Shown: in pieces, positions 14,822 to 23,880 of the stretch
Numbering within the stretch: position 1 is the stretch's first letter
How the letters are laid out: the number at the start of each line of letters is the position of its first letter
Source: Candidatus Omnitrophota bacterium
GTDB lineage: Bacteria > Omnitrophota > Gorgyraeia > B26-G9
Assembly (NCBI GenBank): GCA_022013205.1
Contig: JAKLQT010000205.1
Location: forward strand, 1 to 30,190
Reading direction: 5' to 3'
Length of the DNA: 30,190 nt
The notes under the pieces: generated by a model
The model's input: only the letters and a program-made list of their open reading frames with translations
What the model was told of the DNA's origin: nothing
Database searches by the model: none
Translations under genes and position numbers: made by a program

Positions 14822-17800
14822 ATGTTTAAAAGCATTCGCAGTTTTTCTTATGTTGTACTAGTAAGTTTTATTGTTAACGCGTTGACTTTGGGTAACGCGC
14901 TTGCATTGGATGTGGAGGCGTGGCAGGAAATGCTCATGTCCGATGAGGTAATCCAGGGTGTTTTCGGAGGGGTTATCAGCGAACAGAGTGAGCCGGGAGA
15001 TATGGAAAGCGCGGTTGCTCCGGCGCCTCGTGTGATAGAGCTATCAAATGGTGACATTGCCATAAGATTCAGCGATAGCGCGCAGGCAAGTGTTGCCACA
15101 ACTGCCGAAGGGCTCACAGAAGTAACATATTCAATGAGCGGAGCAAGAGTAAAAGTCAAGGATGATACAGGCGAAGAGTTTGAATTCCAGTATGAGCTTG
15201 AAGGTTCTGTGGTTAAACTTATCAACTCAAATGGGGCAGTGGTACGCCAGGAAAGCTATAATAACCTTGGCCAGCTTTTGACAACTTCTGCGCAGGGAAC
15301 AACCGAATATGTCTACTCAGAAGACGGGCTGAACACACTGCTTAAATCCATAGACCAATGGGGTAATGAGACGATTTATGATGATGAAGGACGTCCGGAT
15401 TATGCTCAGTTCACGGATGTTGACGGTACAGTTGTTGTCTTCAGAGATTATACCTTCGATAATAACGGTATTATGGAGAGCATTGTTGATGAGAATGGAA
15501 GTACGATCACTTTCTTAGAAGACGGAGTCAGGGTTGATGAAATAACTAACTTTGCCGGCACACTTACGACTTCCTACCAATATGATTCTATTACTGGGAA
15601 TCTCATCAGTGTAACAGATCACGTTTCAGACTCAATAACCATGGTTGTAGATGGTGAGTACACTCAAACTTACGATATTATCGAGGTCGTGGATGAAGAG
15701 GGCAATGTTGTTCTTGATGAAAACAATGAGCCTGTTACAGAATTGGTTCTAAAAGGAACATACAATTATGACGATGCTGGAAACGTGGCCTCTGTAACCA
15801 GCATAGGCGAAGAAGGTATAATTACCGGATGGACAGACTACGATGAATTCGGAAGAATCTCTGGAACTTATAACCAGGAAGGCGTGATGGTGCAATCATA
15901 CCTATACAACGAGCACGGCTTCTTACAGCAGACGATGAATCTTGGCGCAGTTGATACATTGACCGGTGATCAAACACTCATCTCTGTTACCAATTTTGAC
16001 AAAAAAGGCCGGCCTATGGAAGTATGGCAAATCGGCAGCGGCGGCAATAAAGTAAAAATCCAGGAATATGCTTATAAAGAGAACGGGCTGCTTGATGTTA
16101 CTTACTCCTTAGGAATCCTTCGCGGCACTGATGAAACAAATGAAGCAACTTTTAATAATCCTGTTGATGAAAACGGAAACCTGATAACAAATAACCAGTA
16201 TGTTTATTTCAAAACTTCGATAACTGAATTTGATAAAAAAGGAAGGCCGGAAACGGTATATTCTTTTGTGCGTAATACAAACAATGAATATGTGTCCGGT
16301 TATGATGTAAACGGAAACGCAATTACTACTTCGGATCCTAGTGAGGCAATTCTTGAAAAACAACAGATTTATTTATATGACAGCAGAGGATTCCTTTCTG
16401 AAACAAAAAGCTATGGTTATAACAACAAGGTAACCGGAACAACCGAATTTGACCGTTACGGCAGGCCGGAAAATTCTTATAACGGCCAGGGAGCAACGTC
16501 TCAGGAATACATCTATGATGATGACGGATTCCTTACTCAGACTATCAATAAGGGTGAAAACGGCGTAACAACCAGCTGGACAAATTACGATGCGAAGGGC
16601 AAGCCGGTCGATGTATTTAATAGTGCCGGTACGTTAACTCAGAAATATGTTTATGATGAAAACGGTTTAATGGTCAAGAGTTTGAACTTAAACGGCGAGG
16701 ACGGGGTTAATGCTGATCTTGTTTGCACAATTGCTGATTTGGAATTGATAGCGGCTATGTGTAACTTTAATACTGGCGACATATTAAATGAACTTGTATA
16801 TGATGAAATTGAGGGTAATAATATCCCGCCATTAAATGAGGCATTAATGGCGGAAGTATGGAATACAGCTAATTCAACTGATTTTAGGAAAAAATGCGCT
16901 TTAACAGTTATCCAGCTTTTTACTGACGGAGCTAAGGGCGCAGATCAGAACCTGATTAACGATGTCGGCAGTGCCTATCATATGCTCGGCCAGCTTCTTG
17001 AGGCAGAAGAAGATTATGAAGGAGCAATAGCTGCTTATAAAATCCAGGTTTCTGAATTTACAGGCGCCCTGGCAGTTCCTGCGGAAGGGGGCGATCCGGT
17101 ATCTGTTTCAGCATGGTCCACAAGCAGGCTTTCAAGTATGACCGATGCTAACGGTGATCCGGTTGAAGTCAATACAGCAGTTGTAACCGGATATACTATT
17201 TTCGGCGGAGATTCAAAACCGATAGCCTCTTATCAGTGCTTTGATGATGGGGTGAACGGCCTGCAGATAAGCAAGGTTCAGGATTACGATTACTCTTATG
17301 AAGTATCAAGCAGCGTTGTGGTAGGTTATGATGAGGATAATAATCGGATATATGACACCGTAACAACTACTAAATATTCCAACTTCGTGAGAAAAACCAT
17401 TAACTATGGTGACTTCACAACTGACGAAAACGGTGATTTCGTTTTAGATGAAGGCGGCAATAAAATTCAGGAACAAATAGGATATATTTCATTTGATGAT
17501 TACGGCAGACAGCTTGAAAGCTTCAATGAGGAAGGCAATATAACCCAGAAATACACTTATTCTAAAGACGGGTTCTTAGATGTCACCTATTCTTACGGCA
17601 AAGACAAAGCGCTTACCGGAACCACAATTTTTGACAACTACTCAAGGCCGGTTGCCAGTTTTAACGCGGTAGGAAAAGCAACCGATATACCTGATGACTT
17701 TATCCAAGCGCTCTCAGACGGGCTTAGCGCCAGTGACATGGAAAATACAGCATGGCAGCCTTATCTGAAAGGATTATCTCAGACTTTTGAGTACGGCGCA

Positions 17801-20800
17801 GATGGTTTGCTTGAAACCAGCAAATCCTGGGGAGAGGCAGTAGAGATTAATGTTTCCAATCTGAGCAATTTCGCGGATGCCCTTGGCAGCGTAAAAGGAG
17901 ATGTCAACTATAATATCGCCTATGACTACAACGAGGACGGCGAGATTAATCAGGATGACATGAATATTCTTGAGAGCAAGTTCAGCGGTGCCGAAAGTAT
18001 GGTTAATCAATATCTCAGCGGTACTGTGGCGAAAACTGATCTGAACACTTTTGCCGGTACATTTTCATCTAAAGTATGCTATGAGCCGACTCAAACCGGA
18101 TTTACTGTCTATTCTAAGTACGGTAAGGCGGCTGAGGTTTACAATGCTGAGCCTATTAAAGACAGTTACGGTAATATAGTAGCTGACGGTGTTCTAACTC
18201 AAAAGTATATTTATAATGAAAGAGGGTTCATGACTAAATCAGAGTCATACGGGATCCAGATGGATGAATACGGAACCGTTACAATGGACGGGGATATCCC
18301 TGCCGCATTGCTGACAGGCTACACTTTATTTGATGCGGGTTCCAAACCGAGCGAAACCTATCAGATTTATCATAAAATGGATATTGATGATAATGGTAAC
18401 GTGCTGGCTGATTACGGCGTGCAGGAAGCAAAAGTTCAGAATTATGTATTTGAAGGCGGCTTTCTTGTACAGACAAACAATTACTCTAGAAACGGAGCGG
18501 ACGCGGGAAATACAACCTTTGATAAATACGGAAGACAGACCACCTCATACAATGAATTCGGTCAAAAGACTGCTGCTTATTTTTATTCCGCACAGGGATT
18601 TCTTAATCAGACAAGCAGCTACGGTAGCAACAATGCCTATCTTGGCAAAACAATATTTGACAAGAAAGGTAAACCTGTTGAGTCTTATAATATGACCGCA
18701 TCAGGAAATACTCAAAGTGGATTAACCCAGACTTTTGAGTATAATGAGTACGGCGTTTTAACAAACAGCATAAGTTATAGCCAAGACCAAATTCTAACAG
18801 GACAGACATTTTATAACGGATATGGAAAAGCAATGTACAGCACAAATGACGTAGGTATAACCAACTCAGCATATAAATATGATGAGTTCGGATTTATGGA
18901 TTATACCTTGGCATTGTCCTGGGTCAGCGACAGCACCGGCGCTCAGACAGCAACACATAATAACTTAAATGATGCGGCTGACGCGTTGAATGGGACATCA
19001 GAGAGCGGCTATTATGTGGTAAGCGGCTATACTGAGTTTGGCGATACATCAAGGCCAGAGGTTTCTTATCAGTGCTGGGAGCCTACACAGGGGTACGGAG
19101 AAGGTGCAAAAGTACAGGAATACAACTATAGCAACGGGTTCCTGACAAGCACTTCTAATTATGGTAAGGACGCGACCTTTATCGGTATAACCTCGTTTGA
19201 TAAATACGGACGACAGAATGCATCTTATAATGAGGTTGATGTTGATAATAACGGCCTTGGTGAGAAGACCTCAAAATACAGCTACTCAAGCCAGGGATTC
19301 CTGCAATTAATCTATAATTACGGTTTAAGCGGGTCACTTGTAGGAAAGACAACCTTTAACAGCTTAGGCAGGCCTGTAGAAAGCTATAACCAGAAAAATT
19401 CTCTGACTCAGACCTTCCATTATGATTCTTTCACCGGTGCAATGGATGAAAGCTACTCCTGGGGAGAAGCTACTATTGTTGACGAAGTATCTACTGCGAC
19501 ATTGACCGGAACAACTGAATACGATGCCTGGGGCAAAGCAATTACTCAGTATAACGATGATGGCAATATTGTTGCTAAATACGAGTATGATGATAATGGA
19601 TTTATGACCAGAGCATTTTCGTTCAGCGGCGGCACAGCTACTGATGTAGGTGTTTGCACAGGTTATACAAATTATAGCGCTGCCGGAAGGCCGGACAGCT
19701 CATATGCTGTATTCAATCCGACAACTGAAGGCGGCGATTTAATGTGCTTTGAGTTCGATCCTTATTTTTATCTCGGCGTGGACGAGAATACCACTGGTGT
19801 TACCCTGGTGCAGAATTTCATTTATAACACAGATGTTACCAAGACCCCGGAAGATATTAATCTTATCGGGAATTCTAACACCGGTTTTTTGACAATGTCA
19901 ATCAGTTATGGTGATGAACAAGAATTTATGGGATACACGACATTCAGCAGATATGGACAACAGGAGTATTCCTACAATGAACTTGGTGAGAAGACAACAA
20001 GGTTCACTTATTCAAGCGCAGGTTTCTTAAGCGAGACAAAGAATTACGGTATTGACGCAAAATATAATGGAAAAACTGTTTTCAATGCTGCGGGAAGGCC
20101 TGAAGGATCTTATAATGAAAAAGGTGTTTTGGTGCAGACTTTTGACTATACAGGAGGTTTCCTTGTAGGCAGCACCAGCTACGGTGATCCGGGAGAAGGA
20201 GATGTAGGAGCGGTTACAGGAACTACAACTTATGATGAATACGGAAAACAGCTGGAATCGTTTAACTCAGAAGGCGCTCTTGTGGGAACGTTTGAATATT
20301 CAGTGAACGGTTTTATGACCAGGTCGAATTCCATGGCAGCCGAGGGGATTGATGCTGAAGGTAATTCGATTGGTGTTGTGCGCACCGGTTACACTAATTA
20401 CGATAACAAGGTAAGGCCTGTTGACAGCTATAGCGTATATAACGGCAACTATGAATCTCTCTCTCAGGTCTTTTCCTATGACAATGACGGAGCGAGCACA
20501 GGATTTGTCACCGGAGCTCAGAGTTATGTTGTTAATAATGATTATGATTTCGGTACCGCCACTGTTGCCAGCACTATCGGTACAGAGGTGCTTTACGCGG
20601 GATATGTTGAGTATAACAACTATGGACGGCCTGAAAATAGCTACAATAAAGAGGGCACACTTATTTCTAAAAACTCATATAACTCTAACGGTTTTATCTC
20701 AAAAACCGACAATTATGGTGAGGACGGAAGAAAAGTCGGCTCACTGGTATACAATGATATAGGCAGGCCTGAGTATGCTACAAATCATGCAGGCGGCGTA

Positions 20801-21673
20801 ACGACAACATACATTTATAACGATGCCGGATTCCTTAGTCAGACAATTGGTTATACAGGCGGATCGTATAATGAAACCACAGGCCAGGTAGATGGTGTTA
20901 TAACCTCTTACACAACATTTGATGTCTATTCTAAATCGCTTGAAACCTACCAGGTGTGGACACATAGCGGACAAACTACTAACGGATATACATATGATGC
21001 AAATGGTACTGCTAATTATACTGTAAACAGCGATGGTTCCCTTAGCGGCGGCGGTTTAACATCGGTGAATATGAATGAGACTATTAATGGCTATAGCAGC
21101 TTTGGATCACTTTTGCAAACAAGTAACATCGGCAGACAAGGAAGCACTGTAAGTACAACTAAATATGATTCTTTTTCTAAGCCAACGTCTGTCTGGAATG
21201 AGAAGGGTTCACTGGTACAGGTATATCATTATTCTGCTCAGGGATTCCTTGATTATTCGATCAGCTATGCTGAGATGAAGAGCTATGATGATAATGGAGA
21301 TCCGGTTGATGACGGCGATTGGGATACAACAGAAACAACAATAACGTTCTTTGACGATTACGGCCAGCAGACACAGACCAGCCTGCTTACCAACGACGGC
21401 AGCAGCGAAACCGGTTGGAACCTGGTTGCTTATATACAGGGTATTAACGGACAGGAAGGACTGACTATAGGCGCGAAGCAGAGTGAGTATGTGTATGATA
21501 ACGACGGCTTCATGTCTCAGACGAAAAACTATCAGGACGGACAATATACAGGTTACATGGATTTTGATGCAAGTGGAAGGCAGTCTATTGGTTACAATGC
21601 ATCAGGAACGGCTACAAGCACTTACTACTATGACATTAACGGCTTCCTGACCAGGAGCACTCAAACGAATTAA
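14822..21673 (+). CDS. Giant secreted YD/RHS-like tandem-repeat protein, 2283 residues
   Basis: Starts at ATG 14822 after AGGAGG (14811-14816). Residues 1-28 are a Sec signal peptide: Lys3 and Arg6, a hydrophobic core, then Ala26-Leu-Ala28 before the cut. From about residue 144 to the end it is a chain of beta-hairpin units of about 46 residues, each with a GRPxxSYN half and a GFLxxTxSYG half. I count about 27 clear copies plus divergent N-terminal ones. Each half resembles a YD repeat. Two other modules interrupt the chain: a helical insert with a TPR-like motif (about 631-748) and an EF-hand/dockerin-like loop (1035-1046). I see no RHS core motif, toxin domain, membrane anchor, sorting signal or autotransporter barrel. 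It is monocistronic under a cyclic-di-GMP riboswitch. A surface, matrix or adhesive role is inference. Confidence 0.95.
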   Translation: MFKSIRSFSYVVLVSFIVNALTLGNALALDVEAWQEMLMSDEVIQGVFGGVISEQSEPGDMESAVAPAPRVIELSNGDIAIRFSDSAQASVATTAEGLTEVTYSMSGARVKVKDDTGEEFEFQYELEGSVVKLINSNGAVVRQESYNNLGQLLTTSAQGTTEYVYSEDGLNTLLKSIDQWGNETIYDDEGRPDYAQFTDVDGTVVVFRDYTFDNNGIMESIVDENGSTITFLEDGVRVDEITNFAGTLTTSYQYDSITGNLISVTDHVSDSITMVVDGEYTQTYDIIEVVDEEGNVVLDENNEPVTELVLKGTYNYDDAGNVASVTSIGEEGIITGWTDYDEFGRISGTYNQEGVMVQSYLYNEHGFLQQTMNLGAVDTLTGDQTLISVTNFDKKGRPMEVWQIGSGGNKVKIQEYAYKENGLLDVTYSLGILRGTDETNEATFNNPVDENGNLITNNQYVYFKTSITEFDKKGRPETVYSFVRNTNNEYVSGYDVNGNAITTSDPSEAILEKQQIYLYDSRGFLSETKSYGYNNKVTGTTEFDRYGRPENSYNGQGATSQEYIYDDDGFLTQTINKGENGVTTSWTNYDAKGKPVDVFNSAGTLTQKYVYDENGLMVKSLNLNGEDGVNADLVCTIADLELIAAMCNFNTGDILNELVYDEIEGNNIPPLNEALMAEVWNTANSTDFRKKCALTVIQLFTDGAKGADQNLINDVGSAYHMLGQLLEAEEDYEGAIAAYKIQVSEFTGALAVPAEGGDPVSVSAWSTSRLSSMTDANGDPVEVNTAVVTGYTIFGGDSKPIASYQCFDDGVNGLQISKVQDYDYSYEVSSSVVVGYDEDNNRIYDTVTTTKYSNFVRKTINYGDFTTDENGDFVLDEGGNKIQEQIGYISFDDYGRQLESFNEEGNITQKYTYSKDGFLDVTYSYGKDKALTGTTIFDNYSRPVASFNAVGKATDIPDDFIQALSDGLSASDMENTAWQPYLKGLSQTFEYGADGLLETSKSWGEAVEINVSNLSNFADALGSVKGDVNYNIAYDYNEDGEINQDDMNILESKFSGAESMVNQYLSGTVAKTDLNTFAGTFSSKVCYEPTQTGFTVYSKYGKAAEVYNAEPIKDSYGNIVADGVLTQKYIYNERGFMTKSESYGIQMDEYGTVTMDGDIPAALLTGYTLFDAGSKPSETYQIYHKMDIDDNGNVLADYGVQEAKVQNYVFEGGFLVQTNNYSRNGADAGNTTFDKYGRQTTSYNEFGQKTAAYFYSAQGFLNQTSSYGSNNAYLGKTIFDKKGKPVESYNMTASGNTQSGLTQTFEYNEYGVLTNSISYSQDQILTGQTFYNGYGKAMYSTNDVGITNSAYKYDEFGFMDYTLALSWVSDSTGAQTATHNNLNDAADALNGTSESGYYVVSGYTEFGDTSRPEVSYQCWEPTQGYGEGAKVQEYNYSNGFLTSTSNYGKDATFIGITSFDKYGRQNASYNEVDVDNNGLGEKTSKYSYSSQGFLQLIYNYGLSGSLVGKTTFNSLGRPVESYNQKNSLTQTFHYDSFTGAMDESYSWGEATIVDEVSTATLTGTTEYDAWGKAITQYNDDGNIVAKYEYDDNGFMTRAFSFSGGTATDVGVCTGYTNYSAAGRPDSSYAVFNPTTEGGDLMCFEFDPYFYLGVDENTTGVTLVQNFIYNTDVTKTPEDINLIGNSNTGFLTMSISYGDEQEFMGYTTFSRYGQQEYSYNELGEKTTRFTYSSAGFLSETKNYGIDAKYNGKTVFNAAGRPEGSYNEKGVLVQTFDYTGGFLVGSTSYGDPGEGDVGAVTGTTTYDEYGKQLESFNSEGALVGTFEYSVNGFMTRSNSMAAEGIDAEGNSIGVVRTGYTNYDNKVRPVDSYSVYNGNYESLSQVFSYDNDGASTGFVTGAQSYVVNNDYDFGTATVASTIGTEVLYAGYVEYNNYGRPENSYNKEGTLISKNSYNSNGFISKTDNYGEDGRKVGSLVYNDIGRPEYATNHAGGVTTTYIYNDAGFLSQTIGYTGGSYNETTGQVDGVITSYTTFDVYSKSLETYQVWTHSGQTTNGYTYDANGTANYTVNSDGSLSGGGLTSVNMNETINGYSSFGSLLQTSNIGRQGSTVSTTKYDSFSKPTSVWNEKGSLVQVYHYSAQGFLDYSISYAEMKSYDDNGDPVDDGDWDTTETTITFFDDYGQQTQTSLLTNDGSSETGWNLVAYIQGINGQEGLTIGAKQSEYVYDNDGFMSQTKNYQDGQYTGYMDFDASGRQSIGYNASGTATSTYYYDINGFLTRSTQTN
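15251..21661 (+). repeat. Tandem protein repeat region within the giant gene
   Basis: About 27 clear units, the first clear GFL near 15917 and the last ending at the stop codon. The period is about 45-46 residues where there is no insertion, for example between the GFL motifs at about residues 1217 and 1263. The units are conserved as protein (Gly, aromatic and Asn positions) but diverged in DNA. This points to an old, selected repeat rather than recent slippage. Several units carry extra loops of 10-40 residues. Confidence 0.85.
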
Positions 21674-21709
21674 TAAAGAGCAGATTTAGAGTTTAAAAAA
21701 TAGGCTTGA

Positions 21710-21751
21710 AAAATACAAACCTCTACCCCAGTGGGCAGAGGTTTGTATTTT
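21710..21751 (+). terminator. Strong intrinsic terminator after the giant gene
   Basis: A perfect 15-bp stem is formed by 21710-21724 (AAAATACAAACCTCT) and 21737-21751 (AGAGGTTTGTATTTT), enclosing a 12-base loop with inner CCC/GGG pairing. The AT-rich outer arms supply a U-tract on either strand, so it may work in both directions. It begins 37 bases after the stop codon. Confidence 0.9.
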
Positions 21752-21755
21752 GGGC

Positions 21756-21886
21756 CTGTTGCAAAACACAGTCCTGCACAGATTGGCACAGATTAAAACC
21801 AAAGTTGATCGCAGATTATCGACGAGCAATCTCTGGCCATCTGCAATATATCTGTGATGATCTGCGCGGCTTTGTTGTTTTGCAGC
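21756..21886. repeat. Imperfect palindrome, MITE-like or REP-like element
   Basis: The ends GTTGCAAAAC (21758-21767) and GTTTTGCAGC (21877-21886) are inverted repeats matching at nine of ten bases. Further in, two CACAGATT-type words on the left face ATCTGTG and ATCTGCG on the right. GCAGAT and ATCTGC face each other near the centre. The whole could fold as one long imperfect hairpin. The left end CTGTTGCAAAA also occurs at 6233-6243. No transposase is encoded. Confidence 0.55.
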
Positions 21887-21922
21887 AAAACCATTTTATC
21901 CGCCTACGCATCCGATAGCAAT

Positions 21923-21938
21923 CCCTGCCGCAGGCGGG
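21923..21938. repeat. Short GC-rich palindrome
   Basis: CCCTGCCGCAGGCGGG contains the core CCTGCCGCAGG and stands out in an AT-rich gap. It resembles the small dispersed GC-rich hairpins of many genomes. Only one copy was noticed in this window. Confidence 0.35.
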
Positions 21939-21977
21939 AAGGCCACGGCAGCCACCATGGGTATATATATTTTTTCC

Positions 21978-22006
21978 TTGAATTAAACTATTGCCTGTTG
22001 TAAAAT
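21978..22006 (+). promoter_or_regulatory. Sigma-70-type promoter of the kds-lptB-pts run
   Basis: TTGAAT (21978-21983), a 17-base spacer and TAAAAT (22001-22006). The architecture is the same as the promoter at 456-484. It is placed about 90 bases before the kdsA ATG. Confidence 0.75.
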
Positions 22007-22097
22007 AATATATCTAATAGTTAGCAGCCATATATTGAACTTATTATTATATTTGCTAGTTTAAAGGGATATTAATATACTAATTTTACAGGTATTT

Positions 22098-22919
22098 ATG
22101 AATTTTAATTTTGAAGATATTTTTTCATTTAAAAACGGAAGAAGTAAATTTTTTTTGATTTGCGGCCCTTGTGTTATTGAATCAGAAAAAATGGCTTTAG
22201 ACCACGCGGCTGTTTTAAAGGATATTTGCAGTAAACTGAATGTCCCCTTTATTTTTAAATCCAGTTTTGACAAGGCAAATAGAACATCTATTAATTCCTT
22301 TCGGGGGCCTGGTATAAAAAAAGGCTTGGCGATTTTAAATAAAATTAAAAAGCAGCTTCGTATTCCCGTTACCAGCGATGTGCATCAGCCGAATGAGATA
22401 GCCGCGGTAAAAACTGTTCTTGATATTATCCAAATTCCGGCCTTACTCTCTAGACAGACTGACCTGATTGTGGCTGCGGCTAAAAGTAAAAAAATCATCA
22501 ATGTGAAAAAGGGGCAGTTCATGGCGCCTTGGGATATGCAAAATGTGATTAAAAAAATCGAGTCTGCGGGAAATAAAAAAATTATTATCACTGAGCGCGG
22601 TACAAGTTTTGGTTATCATAATCTGGTTAGCGATATGCGTTCTATCGCGATAATGCGCGGCTTTGGCTATCCGGTTGTTTTTGACGCGACCCATAGTGTT
22701 CAGCTTCCAAGTGCCGGCAACGGCAAATCAAGCGGCGAAAGGAAATTTGCCCCTGTTCTAAGCCTGGCTGCTATTGCCTCAGGGGCACAGGGGTTATTTT
22801 TAGAGGTGCACAAATCACCTGAAAAAGCACTTTGCGACGGGCCGAATATGTTGACTTTGGCTGAACTTGAATGCCTGCTGGTTAAAGCAATTAAAATACG
22901 GGAGATTGTTAATGATTGA
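22098..22919 (+). CDS. kdsA: 3-deoxy-8-phosphooctulonate synthase
   Basis: Condenses phosphoenolpyruvate with arabinose 5-phosphate to make KDO 8-phosphate, the first committed step to the inner-core sugar of LPS. The 273-residue TIM barrel shows CGPCVIESE, KSSFDKANRTS, VTSDVHQP, the KGQFMAPWDM lysine segment, TERGTSFGYHNLV and FDATHSVQLP. Cys25 in GPC is the residue that marks the metal-dependent class. The E. coli type has Asn there. The RBS is weak. The stop overlaps the kdsD start. Confidence 0.97.
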   Translation: MNFNFEDIFSFKNGRSKFFLICGPCVIESEKMALDHAAVLKDICSKLNVPFIFKSSFDKANRTSINSFRGPGIKKGLAILNKIKKQLRIPVTSDVHQPNEIAAVKTVLDIIQIPALLSRQTDLIVAAAKSKKIINVKKGQFMAPWDMQNVIKKIESAGNKKIIITERGTSFGYHNLVSDMRSIAIMRGFGYPVVFDATHSVQLPSAGNGKSSGERKFAPVLSLAAIASGAQGLFLEVHKSPEKALCDGPNMLTLAELECLLVKAIKIREIVND

Positions 22920-23880
22920 GAATAATTCTCAAAAAATTGCCAGGAATGTACTGCGCATAGAAGCAAGAGCAATAATAGATTTGCTGCCGGGAATAAACAA
23001 AAACTTTGAAAAGGCAGTTGAAGCTGTCGCAAAATGTAAGGGCAAGGTAGTAATAACCGGCATGGGTAAGCCGGGGCTTATAGGTAATAAAATCTCCGCG
23101 ACCCTTGCCAGTCTTGGGGTGCCCAGTTTATTTCTACACCCGGCTGAGGCAGTGCATGGTGATCTGGGGCGGGTAACCAGCGAGGACATTGTTATCGCGA
23201 TTTCAAACAGCGGAAACACAGAGGAAATTACAAGGCTTCTGCCCTTAATAAAAAAAATAGGCGCGCAATTGATCGCTTTTACGGGAAATCTTAAATCTCC
23301 GCTGGCAAAACACAGTGATATTGTACTAAATGTCGGAGTAAAAAAAGAAGCATGTCCTTTTAATTTGGCTCCGACGGCAAGCACTACAGCTGCGGTTGCT
23401 ATGGGAGATGCCCTTGCCGTGGCAGTTTTAATAAAAAGAGGTTTTAAGGTTGAAGACTATGCTTTTTATCATCCGGGAGGAAGCCTTGGTAAAAAACTGC
23501 TTAAAGTAAAGGACTTGATGCGCAAAGGCATGCAAAACCCGATTGTAAATAGAAAAACTAAATTAAAAACAGTTTTAGTTCATATTACAAAATCGCGCGC
23601 AGGCTCCGCGACAGTAGTAAATGATAAGAAGCAGCTTTGCGGCATTTTTACTGACGGAGACCTGCGGCGTCATATTGAAAGTGATCCTGATATATTAAGC
23701 AGGCAGGTTGATGAGGTGATGACAAAAAATCCTGTTTCGATTAATAAAGAAAGCCTTGCGGTTGAAGCGCTAAAAATTTTAAAAGACAAAAGGATTGATG
23801 AAATACCTGTCGTGGATGAAAAGAATCATCCTGTCGGCCTTTTAGATGTACAGGATTTGCTAAGGGCAGGCATCGTATGA
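22912..23880 (+). CDS. kdsD: Arabinose-5-phosphate isomerase
   Basis: Converts ribulose 5-phosphate to arabinose 5-phosphate, the substrate of KdsA. I start it at ATG 22912 (322 residues): GGGAG lies eight bases upstream, the ATG overlaps the kdsA stop, and the N terminus then matches KdsD/KpsF/GutQ proteins. The upstream open codons belong to kdsA in another frame. A SIS domain (about 40-175) with VITGMGKPGLIGNK and SNSGNTEE is followed by HPGGSLGKKL and two CBS domains (about 200-255 and 265-322). The upstream rpe in this window handles the same ribulose 5-phosphate pool. Confidence 0.95.
   Translation: MIENNSQKIARNVLRIEARAIIDLLPGINKNFEKAVEAVAKCKGKVVITGMGKPGLIGNKISATLASLGVPSLFLHPAEAVHGDLGRVTSEDIVIAISNSGNTEEITRLLPLIKKIGAQLIAFTGNLKSPLAKHSDIVLNVGVKKEACPFNLAPTASTTAAVAMGDALAVAVLIKRGFKVEDYAFYHPGGSLGKKLLKVKDLMRKGMQNPIVNRKTKLKTVLVHITKSRAGSATVVNDKKQLCGIFTDGDLRRHIESDPDILSRQVDEVMTKNPVSINKESLAVEALKILKDKRIDEIPVVDEKNHPVGLLDVQDLLRAGIV

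Larger units (their letters stand above)
21752..22097. other. Intergenic region between the giant gene and kdsA
   Basis: About 350 bases with no gene I would defend. It contains an imperfect palindromic element (21756-21886), a GC-rich palindrome (21923-21938) and a good promoter (21978-22006), each listed separately. An open frame of 70 codons crossing the terminator and palindrome has no RBS and looks accidental. Confidence 0.6.

Noticed and set aside
18330..18695. ORFs in other frames inside the giant gene (for example 18330-18695 and 20421-20762)
   Set aside because: They lack ribosome sites and are shadows of the repeat-coding frame, which is strongly constrained at the protein level.
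15251..21661. CRISPR array or DNA minisatellite as an explanation of the periodicity
   Set aside because: The periodicity is at protein level, with diverged DNA, variable unit lengths and one continuous open frame. No identical direct repeats with spacers are seen.
14822..21673. Polymorphic RHS toxin with a neighbouring immunity gene
   Set aside because: There is no RHS core motif, no distinct C-terminal domain and no small gene downstream. A terminator follows at once.
21706..21918. 70-codon plus-strand ORF after the giant gene
   Set aside because: It spans the terminator hairpin and the imperfect palindrome, has no RBS and encodes a low-plausibility peptide.
22867..22911. Upstream extension of kdsD
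   Set aside because: These codons are kdsA coding sequence in another frame. ATG 22912 has GGGAG upstream and matches the family N terminus.
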